Shown: piece after piece, positions 14,969 through 22,070 of the stretch
Layout of the letters: each line of letters starts with the position of its first letter
How positions within the stretch are numbered: position 1 is the first letter of the stretch
Assembly (NCBI GenBank): GCA_910588065.1
Contig: CAJUPZ010000028.1
Coordinates: 1 to 24,205 of the forward strand
Direction: 5' to 3'
From: an uncultured Muribaculaceae bacterium
Lineage (GTDB): Bacteria; Bacteroidota; Bacteroidia; Bacteroidales; Muribaculaceae
DNA: 24,205 nucleotides
The notes under the pieces: generated by a model
What the model was told of the DNA's origin: nothing
Databases searched by the model: none
The model's input: only the letters and a program-made list of their open reading frames with translations
Translations under genes and position numbers: made by a program

Positions 14969-16273
14969 ATGACAACAAATCTCATAACCGCTCTCAGCGC
15001 CACAGGCAATCTCACCATCATTGCCGGAGTGGGAGTGTTTCTGGCTGTTACCATAATTCTGGTTCTGATTCTTCTTGTGGCCAAGCGCTATCTGGTGCAC
15101 AGCGGCAAGGTGCATATAATCATCAACAACGACCGCGATGTGGAAGCCGATTCAGGCAAACCGCTGCTCAGCACCCTGGCAGACCAAAACATATTCCTTC
15201 CCTCGGCCTGCGGCGGCAAAGGCAGCTGCGGCCAGTGCAAGGTGCAGGTGTTTGAGGGGGGCGGCGACATTCTGCCCACTGAGACTGTGCATTTCACCCG
15301 CAAGCAGGTGCAGGACCATTGGCGACTCGCCTGTCAGGTGAAGGTGAAGGAGGATATGAAAATCGGTGTACCGGCTTCTGTCCTTGACATCAAGGAGTGG
15401 GAATGCACCGTGATTTCAAACAGGAATGTAGCCACATTCATCAAGGAATTCATTGTTGCCCTCCCCCCGGGACAGCACATGGACTTTATTCCCGGCTCGT
15501 ATGCGCAGATAAAGATTCCGCCCTACGAAATGAGCTACGACAAAGATATTGACAAGTCGCTCATCGGACCGGAATATCTGCCGTCATGGGAAAAATTCGG
15601 TCTGTTCAAGCTGAAATGCAAGAACACCGAGACTACGGTGCGCGCATACTCAATGGCCAACTATCCCGCCGAGGGCGACAGAATTATGCTGACTGTGCGC
15701 ATAGCCACACCACCTATGAAACCGAAACCCGAGGTGGGTTTCATGGATGTGATGCCCGGCATAGCGTCAAGCTACATCTTTACTCTCAAACCGGGCGACA
15801 AGGTGATTATGAGCGGCCCCTACGGCGACTTCCATCCTATTTTCGACAGCAAGAAAGAGATGATGTGGATTGGCGGCGGCGCCGGCATGGCTCCCCTGCG
15901 CGCCCAGATAATGCACATGACCAAAACCCTGAAGACTACCGACAGGGTAATGAACTACTTCTACGGTGCGAGAGCTCTCAACGAGGTGTTCTACCTCAAC
16001 GACTTCCTCGAACTCGAAAAGGAGTTTCCGAACTTCAAATTCCACCTTGCCCTCGACCGACCCGACCCCGCCGCAGATGCTGCGGGCGTGAAATACACAC
16101 CCGGATTCGTGCATCAGGTGATTTATGACACCTACCTGAAAAACCACGAGAATCCTGAGGATATAGAATACTATATGTGCGGTCCCGGCCCGATGAGCAA
16201 AGCCGTGGAGGGTATGCTCGACAGCCTTGGCGTGGATCCGGAAAACATTCACTACGACAATTTCGGCGGCTGA
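14969..16273 (+). CDS. nqrF: Na+-translocating NADH:quinone reductase subunit F
   Basis: A 434-residue NADH-oxidising entry subunit. One membrane helix (about 15-38) is followed by a ferredoxin-like [2Fe-2S] domain with Cys81, Cys87, Cys90 (ACGGKGSCGQC) and Cys122 (LACQV), an FAD-binding domain with RAYSMANYP (225-233), and an NADH-binding domain with GGGAGMAPLR (302-311) and YYMCGPGPMS near the C-terminus. It ends in the conserved aromatic/Gly tail (HYDNFGG). Last gene of the operon. Its final 22 nt overlap the end of the convergent tatD, so there is no intergenic terminator. Confidence 0.98.
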   Translation: MTTNLITALSATGNLTIIAGVGVFLAVTIILVLILLVAKRYLVHSGKVHIIINNDRDVEADSGKPLLSTLADQNIFLPSACGGKGSCGQCKVQVFEGGGDILPTETVHFTRKQVQDHWRLACQVKVKEDMKIGVPASVLDIKEWECTVISNRNVATFIKEFIVALPPGQHMDFIPGSYAQIKIPPYEMSYDKDIDKSLIGPEYLPSWEKFGLFKLKCKNTETTVRAYSMANYPAEGDRIMLTVRIATPPMKPKPEVGFMDVMPGIASSYIFTLKPGDKVIMSGPYGDFHPIFDSKKEMMWIGGGAGMAPLRAQIMHMTKTLKTTDRVMNYFYGARALNEVFYLNDFLELEKEFPNFKFHLALDRPDPAADAAGVKYTPGFVHQVIYDTYLKNHENPEDIEYYMCGPGPMSKAVEGMLDSLGVDPENIHYDNFGG

Positions 16274-17052
16274 ACAGGCAGCCGGTCAAAAAGATTGCAG
16301 GCGTTGGCGGTGGTGACATCGGCCAACGCTTCTGCTTTCATGCCAAGCGCCTGAGCCACAACTCCCGCGGTGTGGACAATGAACGCACTTTCATTGCGCT
16401 TGCCGCGCATGGGCACCGGCGCAAGGTAAGGTGCATCCGTTTCCAACACAATGCGCTGCGGAGTGATTGCCGGAAGGATATTCCTGAGTGTGGAATTTTT
16501 GAAGGTCACAATGCCGTTTATGCCGAAATAAAAATCGCCGGCACGGTTGCGTATGCGCTCCACATCAGCTTCCGAGCCTCCGAAACTGTGAAACACACCA
16601 CGGACAGCACGGTGCGCCTCCATCACCTCAAGAGTCTGGTCGAGAGCCTCGCGGCAGTGGATTATCACCGGCAGCCCAAGTGACTCCGCTACAGTAAGCT
16701 GAGTGTCAAACAGCTGCATCTGCCGGGACTCGAAAGTTTTGTCCCAGTAAAGATCCATGCCTATCTCTCCGACAGCCACCCACCGGCCGGGGTCTTTGAT
16801 TATATTCTCATAGATACACTCCCACAGGTCATCAGCCCCCTCCCCTATCTCGGTAGGGTGAAGCCCCATGGCCATGGAGGTGACCTGAGGAAACTGCGAG
16901 TGCAGCGCGGTCATCCGTTCTATGGTGTCAACCCCCACATTCGGGAATATCATGTGGTGCACACCCGCATCGAGAGCGCGACTCACAGCATCGCCGGGTT
17001 CCGGATCAAACTCCTCTAAATACAGATGGGTGTGGGTATCGATTATGCTCAT
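16252..17052 (-). CDS. tatD: TatD-family metal-dependent hydrolase (DNase)
   Basis: A 266-residue TIM-barrel hydrolase; characterised relatives are 3'-5' exonucleases acting on DNA/RNA in repair or RNA turnover. All metal-binding positions of the family are seen: His7 and His9 (DTHTHL), Glu96 (VGEIGMDLYW), His132 (VIIHCREA), His155 (VFHSFGG) and Asp206 (LETDAPYL). The start codon overlaps the stop of the upstream prenyl synthase by 4 nt (ATGA type), indicating coupling. Its end overlaps nqrF on the other strand. The C-terminal tail (RLPVQPPKLS) lies within the overlap. Confidence 0.95.
   Translation of the reverse strand: MSIIDTHTHLYLEEFDPEPGDAVSRALDAGVHHMIFPNVGVDTIERMTALHSQFPQVTSMAMGLHPTEIGEGADDLWECIYENIIKDPGRWVAVGEIGMDLYWDKTFESRQMQLFDTQLTVAESLGLPVIIHCREALDQTLEVMEAHRAVRGVFHSFGGSEADVERIRNRAGDFYFGINGIVTFKNSTLRNILPAITPQRIVLETDAPYLAPVPMRGKRNESAFIVHTAGVVAQALGMKAEALADVTTANACNLFDRLPVQPPKLS
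16301..16329 (+). terminator. Candidate nqr terminator inside tatD
   Basis: GCGTTGGC (16301-16308) and GCCAACGC (16322-16329) form a perfect 8-bp GC-rich stem with a 13-nt loop, 28 nt after the nqrF stop, followed by a pyrimidine-rich TTCTGCTTTC. Because nqrF and tatD overlap, any terminator of the nqr transcript must lie within tatD; this is the best candidate. Confidence 0.4.
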
Positions 17053-18014
17053 TTGTTTCTCTTCACTGAATTTAATGCCAGCTCCTCGAAAAATCTGTAG
17101 GGTACCGCCGACAATTGTGCATCGGCGAGTGATTTCACGGCCTCCTCAGCGTAGCACACCTCAAGGCTGCGGCAACGCTCCGACAAGCCGAGCCGGTTGT
17201 ACACCCCGCGCACAATCTCTATTTTCTCCTGCGCGTCGATATTCTTGCCGAGCACTCCGGCTATCACACCCTCCTTATCCTCATTCATGGCATTTATGAG
17301 CAGCCATGTTTTCTTTTCATTGACAATATCTCCGCCAATGGCTTTGCCGAATGTGGAGGGGTCGCCGTATGTGTCAAGCCAGTCATCCTTGAGCTGGAAA
17401 GAGATGCCGAGTTTCTCGCCATACGAGTACATTGCCCTCACCACCTGAGGCAGCGCTCCGGCCATGATGGCTCCGAGAGCGCAGGAGCAACCGAGCAACA
17501 CTGATGTTTTAAGGCGTATCATCTCCATATACTCATCCACGCTCACATCAGCGCGGCGCTCGAAATCCATGTCGAGCTGCTGCCCCTCGTACACTTCTAC
17601 AGCTGTGGTGTTGAGCATATTCAGCACCGGGCGCAGTGTGCTTGTGTCACACCCCTCCATGGCAAGTTGCGATGCAAGAGTGAGCATGGTGTCACCACTG
17701 AGAATAGCGGTGTTTTCGTCAAACTGCTTGTGGACGGTAGGTCTGCCCCTGCGCACATCCGCCTTGTCCATAACATCGTCGTGGAGCAGAGTGAAATTGT
17801 GAAACATCTCAACTGCAAGAGCTTGGTTTACAGCCACCTCGCAATCGCCGGCAATAGCTTCGGCAACTGCAAGCGCAAGCACCGGGCGCAGACGCTTGCC
17901 ACCCGCATCGAGGGCATATCTGATAGGGGCATACAGTCCTGCCGGCTCTTTGTCAAGCGGCAATGCGGTTATTCTTTCGTGAATCAGGTCGGTATACTGC
18001 TGTATCGTTTTCAT
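17049..18014 (-). CDS. Polyprenyl diphosphate synthase
   Basis: A 321-residue trans-isoprenyl synthase that condenses isopentenyl diphosphate with allylic diphosphates to make linear prenyl chains (for quinone tails or carrier lipids). GGKRLRP (38-44) binds the substrate; the first Asp-rich motif is LLHDDVMDKADVRRGRPT (76-93, Asp79/80/83) and the second is FQLKDDWLD (206-214, Asp210/211/214). The DDxxD form without a two-residue insert and an aromatic residue (Phe74) five positions before it suggest a medium-length product near C20, but the chain length cannot be settled from sequence alone. Sits between a lipoprotein gene (7 nt) and tatD (4-nt overlap). Confidence 0.95.
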   Translation of the reverse strand: MKTIQQYTDLIHERITALPLDKEPAGLYAPIRYALDAGGKRLRPVLALAVAEAIAGDCEVAVNQALAVEMFHNFTLLHDDVMDKADVRRGRPTVHKQFDENTAILSGDTMLTLASQLAMEGCDTSTLRPVLNMLNTTAVEVYEGQQLDMDFERRADVSVDEYMEMIRLKTSVLLGCSCALGAIMAGALPQVVRAMYSYGEKLGISFQLKDDWLDTYGDPSTFGKAIGGDIVNEKKTWLLINAMNEDKEGVIAGVLGKNIDAQEKIEIVRGVYNRLGLSERCRSLEVCYAEEAVKSLADAQLSAVPYRFFEELALNSVKRNK

Positions 18015-18021
18015 TTTCAGG

Positions 18022-18519
18022 TTATTTCAATTTGTCGTAATATTTCTTGTACTTCTGGTATTGGTTCTTGAACGCTTCGAGGGCCGGTTCGTTGCCCGCG
18101 AGGCGGCTCTCCACAGCCGCCACCAGCTCTTCGTTTCGCGGCGGACGGGCAAGGAGTGCGCCAAGCTTCCCGGGGTCATCCATCGCAAGCAGCAAAGCAG
18201 CTTGGCTGTCAGCATCGAGCTCGCCGCAGCGCGCATAAAACGCATCGGCAAACCGGCGGGCGCTGTCTGTTGCGCCGATGCTGTCATAGTAAAACAGCAC
18301 TCGGCTCACCAATTGCCTGGAAAACAGCCTGTCCGCAGTATCGGCGCTCTGAAGCCATACCACAATACGCGATGCAGCCTCCTCCGGATTGTCTTCCGAT
18401 GCAATCCATGCAGCCTGCTCGGCTGCCGGAGCGGAGGAGCCGGCATCAGGATAATGCTTGCCCGAACAAGCTGCCGCTAAAACGGCTAAAGCAGGGAGTA
18501 TGTAAAGCAAATGTCGCAT
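18022..18519 (-). CDS. Uncharacterised lipoprotein
   Basis: A 165-residue protein from the ATG at 18519 (an in-frame TTG at 18528 lies inside the promoter and is rejected). It starts MRHLLYILPALAVLAAAC, a lipoprotein-type leader with Cys18 as the likely lipidated residue. The rest is Ala-rich and helical, with pairs resembling helical repeats (ASRIVVWLQSADTADRLF, ATDSARRFADAFYARCG) and a charged Lys/Tyr-rich end (NQYQKYKKYYDKLK). No family is recognised. It leads the unit with the prenyl synthase and tatD. The ATG lies only 6 nt after a -7 box. Confidence 0.75.
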   Translation of the reverse strand: MRHLLYILPALAVLAAACSGKHYPDAGSSAPAAEQAAWIASEDNPEEAASRIVVWLQSADTADRLFSRQLVSRVLFYYDSIGATDSARRFADAFYARCGELDADSQAALLLAMDDPGKLGALLARPPRNEELVAAVESRLAGNEPALEAFKNQYQKYKKYYDKLK

Positions 18520-18525
18520 ATTCTG

Positions 18526-18543
18526 CAAAGTTAGCTAATTTTG
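18526..18543. promoter_or_regulatory. Back-to-back divergent -7 elements (symmetrical promoter)
   Basis: The minus strand reads TAACTTTG (complement of 18526-18533) and the plus strand TAATTTTG (18536-18543), both exact TAnnTTTG matches, separated by 2 bp. The 18-bp block is a palindrome apart from one mismatched pair. It lies between the divergent lipoprotein gene (ATG 18519) and the DUF4250 gene (ATG 18570). Neither side has a clear -33 TTTG. Confidence 0.55.
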
Positions 18544-18569
18544 CATCATTATTTATAATAACAATCAAT

Positions 18570-18761
18570 ATGGACAATAAATTCGGAAATATGCCGCAAG
18601 ATGCGGCGATGCTGCTCAGCTATGTCAACATGAAGCTGCGCGACAGCTACTCCTCGATTGAGGAACTCTGCGACGACATGGGGTTTGACACGGGGGAATT
18701 CATCAGTTATATGGCCTCGAAGGGGTGGGAATACAACCGCGACGCAAAAAAATTCTGGTAA
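18570..18761 (+). CDS. DUF4250 domain small protein
   Basis: A 63-residue protein (start MDNKFGNMPQ, end AKKFW) matching the small conserved family DUF4250: AAMLLSYVNMKLRDSY, SSIEELCDDMGFD and the closing GWEYNRDAKKFW follow the family pattern MLLSxxNxxLRDxYxSLxxLC...GYxYdxxxNqF. The fold is predicted to be all-helical and may resemble a helix-turn-helix. Function is not known. The start follows a plus-strand -7 box (18536-18543) with a leader of about 22 nt. It stands alone; the next gene has its own ECF-like promoter. Confidence 0.82.
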   Translation: MDNKFGNMPQDAAMLLSYVNMKLRDSYSSIEELCDDMGFDTGEFISYMASKGWEYNRDAKKFW

Positions 18762-18765
18762 GATT

Positions 18766-18793
18766 GTAACCGTTCTTACTGCCGCTGCGTCTA
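18766..18793 (+). promoter_or_regulatory. Candidate ECF-type promoter (GTAACC - 16 nt - CGTCTA)
   Basis: GTAACC (18766-18771) and CGTCTA (18788-18793) with a 16-nt spacer resemble -35/-10 elements used by ECF sigma factors and do not resemble the TAnnTTTG housekeeping promoter. The pair lies about 45 nt before the first gene of the operon that encodes an ECF sigma factor, which suggests autoregulation. No TAnnTTTG was found in this gap. Confidence 0.5.
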
Positions 18794-18837
18794 AGAGATA
18801 CAAAATCCATAATTGAGACACCATAAAACCAACTGAA

Positions 18838-19470
18838 ATGAAACCGAAATCTGTTATTAAACTCTTTATCCTCGCCATCATTGCCGCGGCAAGCCTCTGG
18901 AGCTGCTCAGGCAAAGATAACTCCGAGATCAGAATCAGCGATTCCGACCGCCAGCTGATTGCCGACGCGATACGCTCAGAAATCGCCTCTGCCCCCTCGA
19001 TCGACTCCATCGCCAACACCCCTCTGGTGGTTTCACCATCGATCAGCATGTACAATGACTCCTATAGTACACAGGATACCCTGAGACTGGTTGCCGTGGT
19101 TACTCCATTTCTGTTCGTGATTGTCGTGGTGTGGCTCGTGCTCTATTTCAAAAACAAAAATCTGCAGGCCAAATACCATGTGGTGGAGTTGTCAGTCAAC
19201 CGCGCACAGCCGCTTCCCGAGGTGTTCTACACTGGAGCCAAGGGTACAACCGACGCTCTCAACCGCAAACGCCTTTTCTACGGGCTGGTGTGGATTGCCT
19301 TCGGTGTCACAGGCCTGATATTCTTCGCCGCCGTAAACGCCGAGCCGGGTGCAGCCCTTAGCGTGCTCCCCCTCCTTGTCGGTGTGGCAAAAGTGATTTG
19401 CTACTTCGTTGAGCAGCGCACAAGCCGCAACACCGGCTGCGAGAACACTCCCTCTGACAAAAATCTGTAA
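18838..19470 (+). CDS. DUF6249-like membrane lipoprotein in sigma-factor operon
   Basis: A 210-residue protein with a lipoprotein-type leader (hydrophobic 7-20, LWSC with Cys23), an exported stretch (24-80) and three membrane helices at about 84-104, 146-166 and 171-191, separated by a cytoplasmic loop. The YGLVWIAFGVTGLIFF region and overall plan fit DUF6249, which in Bacteroidota occurs beside ECF sigma factor genes. A lipobox in front of a multi-helix protein is unusual: the leader could instead be the first membrane helix. It ends 8 nt before the sigma factor gene and likely takes part in sensing envelope conditions. Confidence 0.72.
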   Translation: MKPKSVIKLFILAIIAAASLWSCSGKDNSEIRISDSDRQLIADAIRSEIASAPSIDSIANTPLVVSPSISMYNDSYSTQDTLRLVAVVTPFLFVIVVVWLVLYFKNKNLQAKYHVVELSVNRAQPLPEVFYTGAKGTTDALNRKRLFYGLVWIAFGVTGLIFFAAVNAEPGAALSVLPLLVGVAKVICYFVEQRTSRNTGCENTPSDKNL

Positions 19471-19478
19471 GTAGCGTA

Positions 19479-20027
19479 ATGCTGAGCCGGTTAGAGGAAA
19501 TATCACTGATTGCGAAATGCGTGGCGGCGGACGACCGCCACGCTTTCGGCAGACTCGTTGAGGAATACCAGACTCCGCTGCGGCGGTTCATATTCAACCT
19601 CTGCGGTGGTGACGCCGCCCTGACCGACGACATCGCACAGGAAACTTTTCTCAAGGCTTACACCTCAGTGCGCTCTTTCAAAGGCATATCTCGCTTCAAA
19701 ACATGGCTCTACACCATCGCCTACCGCGAGTTTATCGACTATAAGAGGCGCAGCACCACTATTGACAGCGACCTCGACAAAGCCGCCACACTGTGCGACG
19801 AATCGGCATCGGTTGAATCTGCTGTGCTGGCAAGCTACGATGTGAGTGTTGCCCTTACAGCTCTCAACGACACCGAAAAGAGCCTCGTGCTCCTGTATTA
19901 TATGGAGGACCTCCCCATCAAAAAAATCTGCGATATAACCGGGCTGCCTCAGGGCACAGTGAAAGTCTACCTGTCGCGTGCCCGCAACAAAATGGCTGAA
20001 ATACTCAAAGAAAATGAAAACAACTGA
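19479..20027 (+). CDS. ECF-type RNA polymerase sigma factor
   Basis: A 182-residue sigma-70 family protein with only regions 2 and 4, which directs RNA polymerase to a specific promoter class. Region 2 (about 24-92) contains TDDIAQETFLKAY (core-binding) and RFKTWLYTIAYREFIDYKRR (-10 recognition). Region 4 (about 122-175) contains LNDTEKSLVLLYYMEDLPI and the helix-turn-helix ICDITGLPQGTVKVYLSRAR. The linker (93-120) is acidic. The stop overlaps the next gene by 14 nt, so synthesis of the sigma factor and its likely controller is coupled. The promoter at 18766-18793 may be its own target. Confidence 0.95.
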   Translation: MLSRLEEISLIAKCVAADDRHAFGRLVEEYQTPLRRFIFNLCGGDAALTDDIAQETFLKAYTSVRSFKGISRFKTWLYTIAYREFIDYKRRSTTIDSDLDKAATLCDESASVESAVLASYDVSVALTALNDTEKSLVLLYYMEDLPIKKICDITGLPQGTVKVYLSRARNKMAEILKENENN

Positions 20028-20349
20028 CAATGACAACGACCGCGCACTGCGCCGCATGATGCAGCAGCTCCCCGACGCCCCCGCCTCGCCGTGGTTCACA
20101 AAAAAAGTGCTCAACCGCCTGCCGGACAAGCAGAAACGCATTGCCGCAAGAATAGAATTATGGAGCTGCGCCATTGCCGCGGCAATAACTCTCGCCCTCG
20201 GCATAAAATACACCGCGGGCACCATGACTCAGCCGGTGATTACAATCGGCGACATAGCAATGTACTGCGTTTATCTCGCTATATTCGGCGCCCTGACTGC
20301 GAATATGCTTATTCCGGTGATTACAAACAGGGCGCGGCGCAACCTGTAG
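20014..20349 (+). CDS. Small membrane protein, probable anti-sigma factor (DUF5056-like)
   Basis: Start at 20014 is chosen because it overlaps the sigma gene by 14 nt and begins a typical polar N-terminus (MKTTDNDNDRALRRMM); the frame is open a little further upstream inside the sigma gene. The 111-residue product has a charged cytoplasmic segment with WFTKKVLNRLPDKQKR (27-42) and two membrane helices (about 47-64 and 80-102). The order sigma factor then small membrane protein, and the FxxKVLxRLP pattern, resemble Bacteroidota DUF5056 proteins. A role as anti-sigma factor is inferred from context; no zinc-binding ZAS motif is present. Confidence 0.7.
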   Translation: MKTTDNDNDRALRRMMQQLPDAPASPWFTKKVLNRLPDKQKRIAARIELWSCAIAAAITLALGIKYTAGTMTQPVITIGDIAMYCVYLAIFGALTANMLIPVITNRARRNL

Positions 20350-20361
20350 CTCCCTTCCCCG

Positions 20362-20808
20362 CTAAAGCCGGAAAGTAATCGGCAATATGCAGTAAACCGG
20401 CACTTTAGTATCACCTATTTTGCCGGCAACCCATCTGGGCATCCGCTCTATTATGCGCAATGCCTCGCGGTTAAGGCTCTTGTCAACACCCCTGAGTACC
20501 TCGGCATTGGAGATAGTGCCGTCGGTCTGTACTACGAAACTGCACAACACCCTTCCCTGTATGCCGGCCTCAAAAGCATCCGCCGGATAGCGGCGCTCCC
20601 GGTTTATGAACTTCATCATCGCGCCGTCACCGCCCGGAAAATGAGGCTCCTCATCTACTGAGTCAAATGTAAACGCCTCACGGGACACAACCCGGTTGCC
20701 GCCAACCACCGTCTGATAGGTGATTACTTGACGGAACTGAGCCTGCGCGCCGGTTGCGAGCATCGCCAGCAGCATGGTTATCAGAATCTTGCCTGAGGAG
20801 GTAAGCAT
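20362..20808 (-). CDS. Secreted stand-alone TonB C-terminal domain protein
   Basis: A 148-residue protein from the ATG at 20808; an in-frame TTG at 20823 is possible but less likely. A signal peptide (MLTSSGKILITMLLAMLATG, AQA/Q cleavage) is followed by a short strand-rich stretch and a TonB C-terminal domain: HFPGGDGAMMKFI, YPADAFEAGIQGRVLCSFVV, QTDGTISNAEVLRGVD and a final LPITFRL. It closely resembles the C-terminal domain of the full TonB at 6867-7721 but has no cytoplasmic segment or linker, so it cannot contact ExbB/ExbD in the usual way. Convergent with the sigma-factor operon (12-nt gap). Its promoter is near-consensus. Confidence 0.82.
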   Translation of the reverse strand: MLTSSGKILITMLLAMLATGAQAQFRQVITYQTVVGGNRVVSREAFTFDSVDEEPHFPGGDGAMMKFINRERRYPADAFEAGIQGRVLCSFVVQTDGTISNAEVLRGVDKSLNREALRIIERMPRWVAGKIGDTKVPVYCILPITFRL

Positions 20809-20842
20809 ATATTGTTGTGTCAACTGTCTGTGTTTTTTCTTG

Positions 20843-20870
20843 GCCTGACCTTGGTTCTGTTATGTCAGGC
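20843..20870 (-). promoter_or_regulatory. Inverted repeat at the 5' end of the TonB-CTD transcript
   Basis: GCCTGAC (20843-20849) and GTCAGGC (20864-20870) form a perfect 7-bp stem with a 14-nt loop. With the promoter at 20875-20906, transcription would start near 20870, placing this hairpin at the very 5' end of the mRNA, where it could stabilise the transcript; as DNA it could equally be a regulator site. Confidence 0.45.
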
Positions 20871-20874
20871 TCAG

Positions 20875-20906
20875 CAAAAGTAGTCTATGGACACTGAATT
20901 TTCAAA
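20875..20906 (-). promoter_or_regulatory. Promoter of the secreted TonB-domain gene
   Basis: On the minus strand TTTG (20903-20906) and TACTTTTG (20875-20882) are separated by 20 nt, an excellent Bacteroidota promoter. The leader to the ATG at 20808 is about 62 nt. Confidence 0.75.
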
Positions 20907-20920
20907 AACTTGCCCCGCAT

Positions 20921-20951
20921 TTTGAGAATGATTATTATTGTTTTATCTTTG
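20921..20951 (+). promoter_or_regulatory. porQ promoter (-33 TTTG, 19-nt spacer, -7 TATCTTTG)
   Basis: TTTG (20921-20924) and TATCTTTG (20944-20951) are spaced by 19 nt. The leader to the porQ ATG at 21036 is about 80 nt. The promoter is back to back with the one for the TonB-domain gene; their -33 boxes are 14 bp apart. Confidence 0.75.
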
Positions 20952-21035
20952 TTGACAATTTTACGGCCGCTTCATACCGCCATTTTCACAATATAGACCG
21001 ATGATGCGCCGTTATATTGGGTGAATACCTCGACT

Positions 21036-22061
21036 ATGACCATCAGACAGTTTCTAACATCAATCATAGCTCTTTGCGGCTGCTGCATCTGCGCAACAGC
21101 CTCCGACGGCTCACCCGCTTACAACTTTTTGAATATCAGCCCCTCGCCGAAGATTTATGGCCTTGGCGGAGTCAACATATCCACCATCGACGGCGACATC
21201 CTGTCCACCGAGCAAAATCCCGCCCTGCTCGGCCCGGAACTCAGCTCGCGCATAGGCCTCAGCTACATGCATTATATAGGTGGCAGCAACTTCGCATCGG
21301 CCGCCTACACCCACTCCGCCGGCGAACGCGGCGCTTGGGCGGCATCGCTGCGCTACTTCGGCTACGGCTCGATTCCACGGACAGACGCCTCAGGCATTGA
21401 AACCGGCACATTCTCCCCCAAAGACCTCGCTCTTTCTGGCCTGTACTCCTACGACTTCACCGATATGCTGCGTGGAGGATTTGCTGTCAAAGCACTGTAC
21501 AGCGCATACGATTCATACTCCGCATTCGCCATCGGTGTTGACCTCGGCGTAAACTACTACGACGAGGAGCGCGACCTGTCGCTCAGCGCAACAGTGGTCA
21601 ACCTCGGCGGACAGATCAAACGCTTTGACCAAAGCTACGACCGCCTGCCGGTTGACATTCGCCTCGGCTGGACCCAGTCATTCCCAGGATTTCCCGTGCG
21701 CTTCTCCATCACCGCTTGGAACCTCACCAAATGGAAGCTCCCCTATTACGACCCCGGTGACGGCAGCGCAGGCTCCGCCCCGCAACTAAAATCCTCATTC
21801 GGGTCAAACCTCATGCGCCACCTCATATTCGCGGCCGACATTGTTCCAAGCGAACGCTATTACATCTCCATCGGTTATAACTACAAGACCCGTACCGACA
21901 TGAGCGCATATTCACGCAACCTCCTCAGCGGTCTGTCGCTCGGCGCCGGCCTTGACATCGGCACATGGGGCATAGGCTTAGCATTTGCACAGCCACACAC
22001 CGGCGCCACTACATTGATGATGAGCCTCTCCGCAAGTTTAGACAATATCATAGGCAATTGA
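21036..22061 (+). CDS. porQ: Type IX secretion system protein PorQ
   Basis: A 341-residue predicted outer-membrane beta-barrel. A GTG 15 nt upstream is in frame, but the ATG at 21036 opens straight into the signal peptide (MTIRQFLTSIIALCGCCICATA). The mature start YNFLNISPSPKIYGLGGVN, then STEQNPALLG, is characteristic of PorQ, relative of PorV/FadL-like barrels. In Porphyromonas PorQ works in the type IX secretion shuttle/attachment step. Alternating aromatic strands run to the C-terminus (GWTQSFPGFPVRFSITAWNL, YYISIGYNYKTR). First gene of a unit with cmk, ispH and an exonuclease. Confidence 0.88.
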   Translation: MTIRQFLTSIIALCGCCICATASDGSPAYNFLNISPSPKIYGLGGVNISTIDGDILSTEQNPALLGPELSSRIGLSYMHYIGGSNFASAAYTHSAGERGAWAASLRYFGYGSIPRTDASGIETGTFSPKDLALSGLYSYDFTDMLRGGFAVKALYSAYDSYSAFAIGVDLGVNYYDEERDLSLSATVVNLGGQIKRFDQSYDRLPVDIRLGWTQSFPGFPVRFSITAWNLTKWKLPYYDPGDGSAGSAPQLKSSFGSNLMRHLIFAADIVPSERYYISIGYNYKTRTDMSAYSRNLLSGLSLGAGLDIGTWGIGLAFAQPHTGATTLMMSLSASLDNIIGN

Positions 22062-22070
22062 CTTCAAAAT

